Shown in pieces: positions 59,486-60,465 of a stretch of DNA of 60,465 nucleotides. The notes beneath the pieces were generated by a model. The model was not told the origin of the DNA. It was given only the letters and a program-made list of their open reading frames with translations, and searched no databases. The position numbers and the translations under genes were made by a program. The first letter of the stretch is position 1. Every line of letters starts with the position of its first letter. The DNA is from Lysobacteraceae bacterium NML91-0213 (lineage in GTDB: Bacteria; Pseudomonadota; Gammaproteobacteria; Xanthomonadales; Xanthomonadaceae): the NCBI GenBank assembly GCA_002798175.1, contig NWQL01000004.1, forward strand, positions 468,123-528,587, read 5' to 3'.

Positions 59486-59638
59486 AATTCAGGGGACGTT
59501 GGCCCCCAGTCAGCAAAATGACGCCTGTCGGTCCGGAAGGCCGGTGCGCAAGTTCGTTCGTCTGGATTCGCGCTCCCTCCCTCCCGTCCTCCCGGGCCGG
59601 CCCTCTTTCAGCCGCTTTCCACTCAAAAGGCGCTCCGA

Positions 59639-60223
59639 ATGTCCCGAATCAAGGCTTCCCTGCTCGCCCTCGGCCTGGCCGCGGCCCTGCCTTTCGCCGC
59701 GTCCGCGCAGTCGGCATCCGCGCTGTCCTACAACTATGTCGAAGGCGGCTATATCGCCACGAAGGTGGACCTCGATGCCGACGGTTTCGCGGCGCGCGGC
59801 TCGGTTGCGTTCCACCCGAACTTCCATGGGTTCGGTGAGTTCCAGCGGCAGGAGATCGACAACGCCAATCGGGATTTCGACCAGTGGCGACTGGGCATCG
59901 GCTACAACCACGGCATCTCCGCCAAAGCCGATCTGGTAACGCGTGTCGCCTACGAAAAGTTCGACGCCGGACGTGACGGAGACGGCAACCGCATCGACAC
60001 CAATGGCTACAGCGTCGAAGTCGGCCTGCGTGGCGCGCTGGCACCGCAAGTGGAAGGTTATGCAATGGCCGGTTACGAGGACTACGGCCGCAACTTTGAC
60101 GACGACTTCTACGGCCGTCTCGGCGCGCAGTGGAAGTTCACTCCGAACTGGGGTGTGTCCGGCGAAGTGAAGTTCGCCGGCGGCGACACCCAGTGGTTCG
60201 TCGGCCCGCGTTTCACCTGGTAA
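59639..60223 (+). CDS. ax21: Ax21-family outer-membrane beta-barrel protein
   Basis: 194 residues with a signal peptide (core LLALGLAAALPFAAS, cleavage at SAQ-SA) and about eight amphipathic beta strands: SYNYVEGGYIATKVDL, FHPNFHGFGEFQRQ, DFDQWRLGIGYNHG, LVTRVAYEKFDAG, GYAMAGYEDYG and FYGRLGAQWKF, ending in the outer-membrane C-terminal Phe-x-Trp type (VGPRFTW). Ax21/Smlt0387-like proteins are abundant in Xanthomonas and Stenotrophomonas outer membranes and vesicles; the earlier quorum-signal claim was withdrawn. A long 5' leader and two hairpins after the stop suit a strongly expressed single gene. Confidence 0.92.
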   Translation: MSRIKASLLALGLAAALPFAASAQSASALSYNYVEGGYIATKVDLDADGFAARGSVAFHPNFHGFGEFQRQEIDNANRDFDQWRLGIGYNHGISAKADLVTRVAYEKFDAGRDGDGNRIDTNGYSVEVGLRGALAPQVEGYAMAGYEDYGRNFDDDFYGRLGAQWKFTPNWGVSGEVKFAGGDTQWFVGPRFTW

Positions 60224-60242
60224 CCACCAGTACCGAGCAATA

Positions 60243-60275
60243 CCCCGCGGGGGCTCCCTCCCCGAACCCGCGGGG
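60243..60275 (+). terminator. GC hairpin after ax21
   Basis: A 9-bp perfect stem (60243-60251 with 60267-60275) and a 15-base loop, 19 bases after the ax21 stop. No T-run; perhaps an mRNA-stabilising structure before the true terminator. Confidence 0.5.
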
Positions 60276-60317
60276 GCACGTCGCAAGATCTCTCTCTCCC
60301 CCGATATGCGACGTTCG

Positions 60318-60348
60318 ACCCGGCCGGCAACGGCCGGGTTCTTTTTTT
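60318..60348 (+). terminator. Rho-independent terminator of ax21
   Basis: ACCCGGCCG / CGGCCGGGT, a perfect 9-bp stem with a GCAA tetraloop, followed by TC and seven Ts. Confidence 0.92.
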
Positions 60349-60351
60349 GGT

Positions 60352-60465
60352 TCATCGCGTATTACCGGGGAAGGCTGCGCGGATCTTCAGGAAGAAGTAC
60401 TCCTGATCGCGGTAGCCGTAGGCCCGGCGCTTGATGACCTTGATGGTGTTGTTGATGCCTTCGAC
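60352..60465 (-). mobile_element. ISL3-family transposase, C-terminal end (rest beyond the window)
   Basis: The last 37 codons read VEGINNTIKVIKRRAYGYRD followed by QEYFFLKIRAAFPGNTR and TGA. This is the conserved C-terminus of ISL3-type (DDE, zn_Tnp_ISL3) transposases. The gene continues past the right edge. The stop lies only four bases from the T-run of the ax21 terminator, so the element inserted directly behind ax21. Its terminal inverted repeat could not be recognised with only one end visible. Confidence 0.85.

Overview
The window is a chromosomal stretch of a very GC-rich gammaproteobacterium, most likely Xanthomonadaceae (Lysobacteraceae; Lysobacter, Luteimonas or a relative). This rests on the gene content: an Ax21-family outer-membrane protein, an OleABCD olefin pathway whose OleA matches the Xanthomonas campestris enzyme as remembered, a coaBC-dut-algC block, radC-argS-SPOR order and envC-gpmI order. 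No rRNA, tRNA, CRISPR array or prophage was found. One insertion sequence (ISL3-type transposase) is cut by the right edge.

Layout. 1-5 kb: envC (partial), gpmI, an 18-residue-repeat beta-solenoid-like secreted protein and an M28 lipoprotein peptidase. 5-9.4 kb: tyrS, a divergent M23 endopeptidase and anmK. 9.4-14.6 kb: a translationally coupled xth-ampG-small protein operon, a di-haem peroxidase behind an FNR/ANR-like site, and pyrE. 14.6-24 kb: ligE, a membrane-anchored algC, dut, coaB and coaC as two overlapping genes, radC, argS, a SPOR protein and an SDR. 24-30 kb: divergent speA/speE, glnB, ubiK and comM. 30-37 kb: aceBA with a divergent LysR regulator, then a lipid acyltransferase, arfB, a YitT-like protein and truC. 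38-41 kb: ubiJ-ubiB and a DUF1328 micro-protein.

40.7-52.2 kb is the most unusual part. All four olefin genes lie on the minus strand in the order oleA, oleB, oleC, oleD, but they are spread over 11.4 kb. Between oleA and oleB sit a TSUP exporter, a Fic protein with a palindromic promoter, a DNA-methylase remnant, a YqhA-like membrane protein and a heme oxygenase-bacteriophytochrome pair. The phytochrome has no output domain. Between oleB and oleC sit a prolyl-oligopeptidase remnant, large inverted repeats, a YkgJ gene and a 10 x 21-bp tandem array that stays open in frame with oleC.

52-60.5 kb: a DUF4156 lipoprotein, a two-domain M16 peptidase, an SDR, trmL, a DUF6122 membrane protein, a 3-methyladenine glycosylase, a DUF1264 lipoprotein, ax21 with strong terminators, and the transposase tail.

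Functional links: envelope and peptidoglycan turnover (EnvC, M23, AnmK, AmpG, SPOR); nucleotide and CoA supply (PyrE, Dut, CoaB/CoaC); polyamines (SpeA/SpeE); ubiquinone assembly (UbiK/J/B); DNA repair and uptake (Xth, RadC, LigE, ComM, Mpg); fatty-acyl use either through the glyoxylate shunt (AceBA) or head-to-head condensation to long-chain olefins (OleABCD). Most genes are ordinary core genes. The evolving accessory DNA is concentrated at 43.4-50.3 kb.
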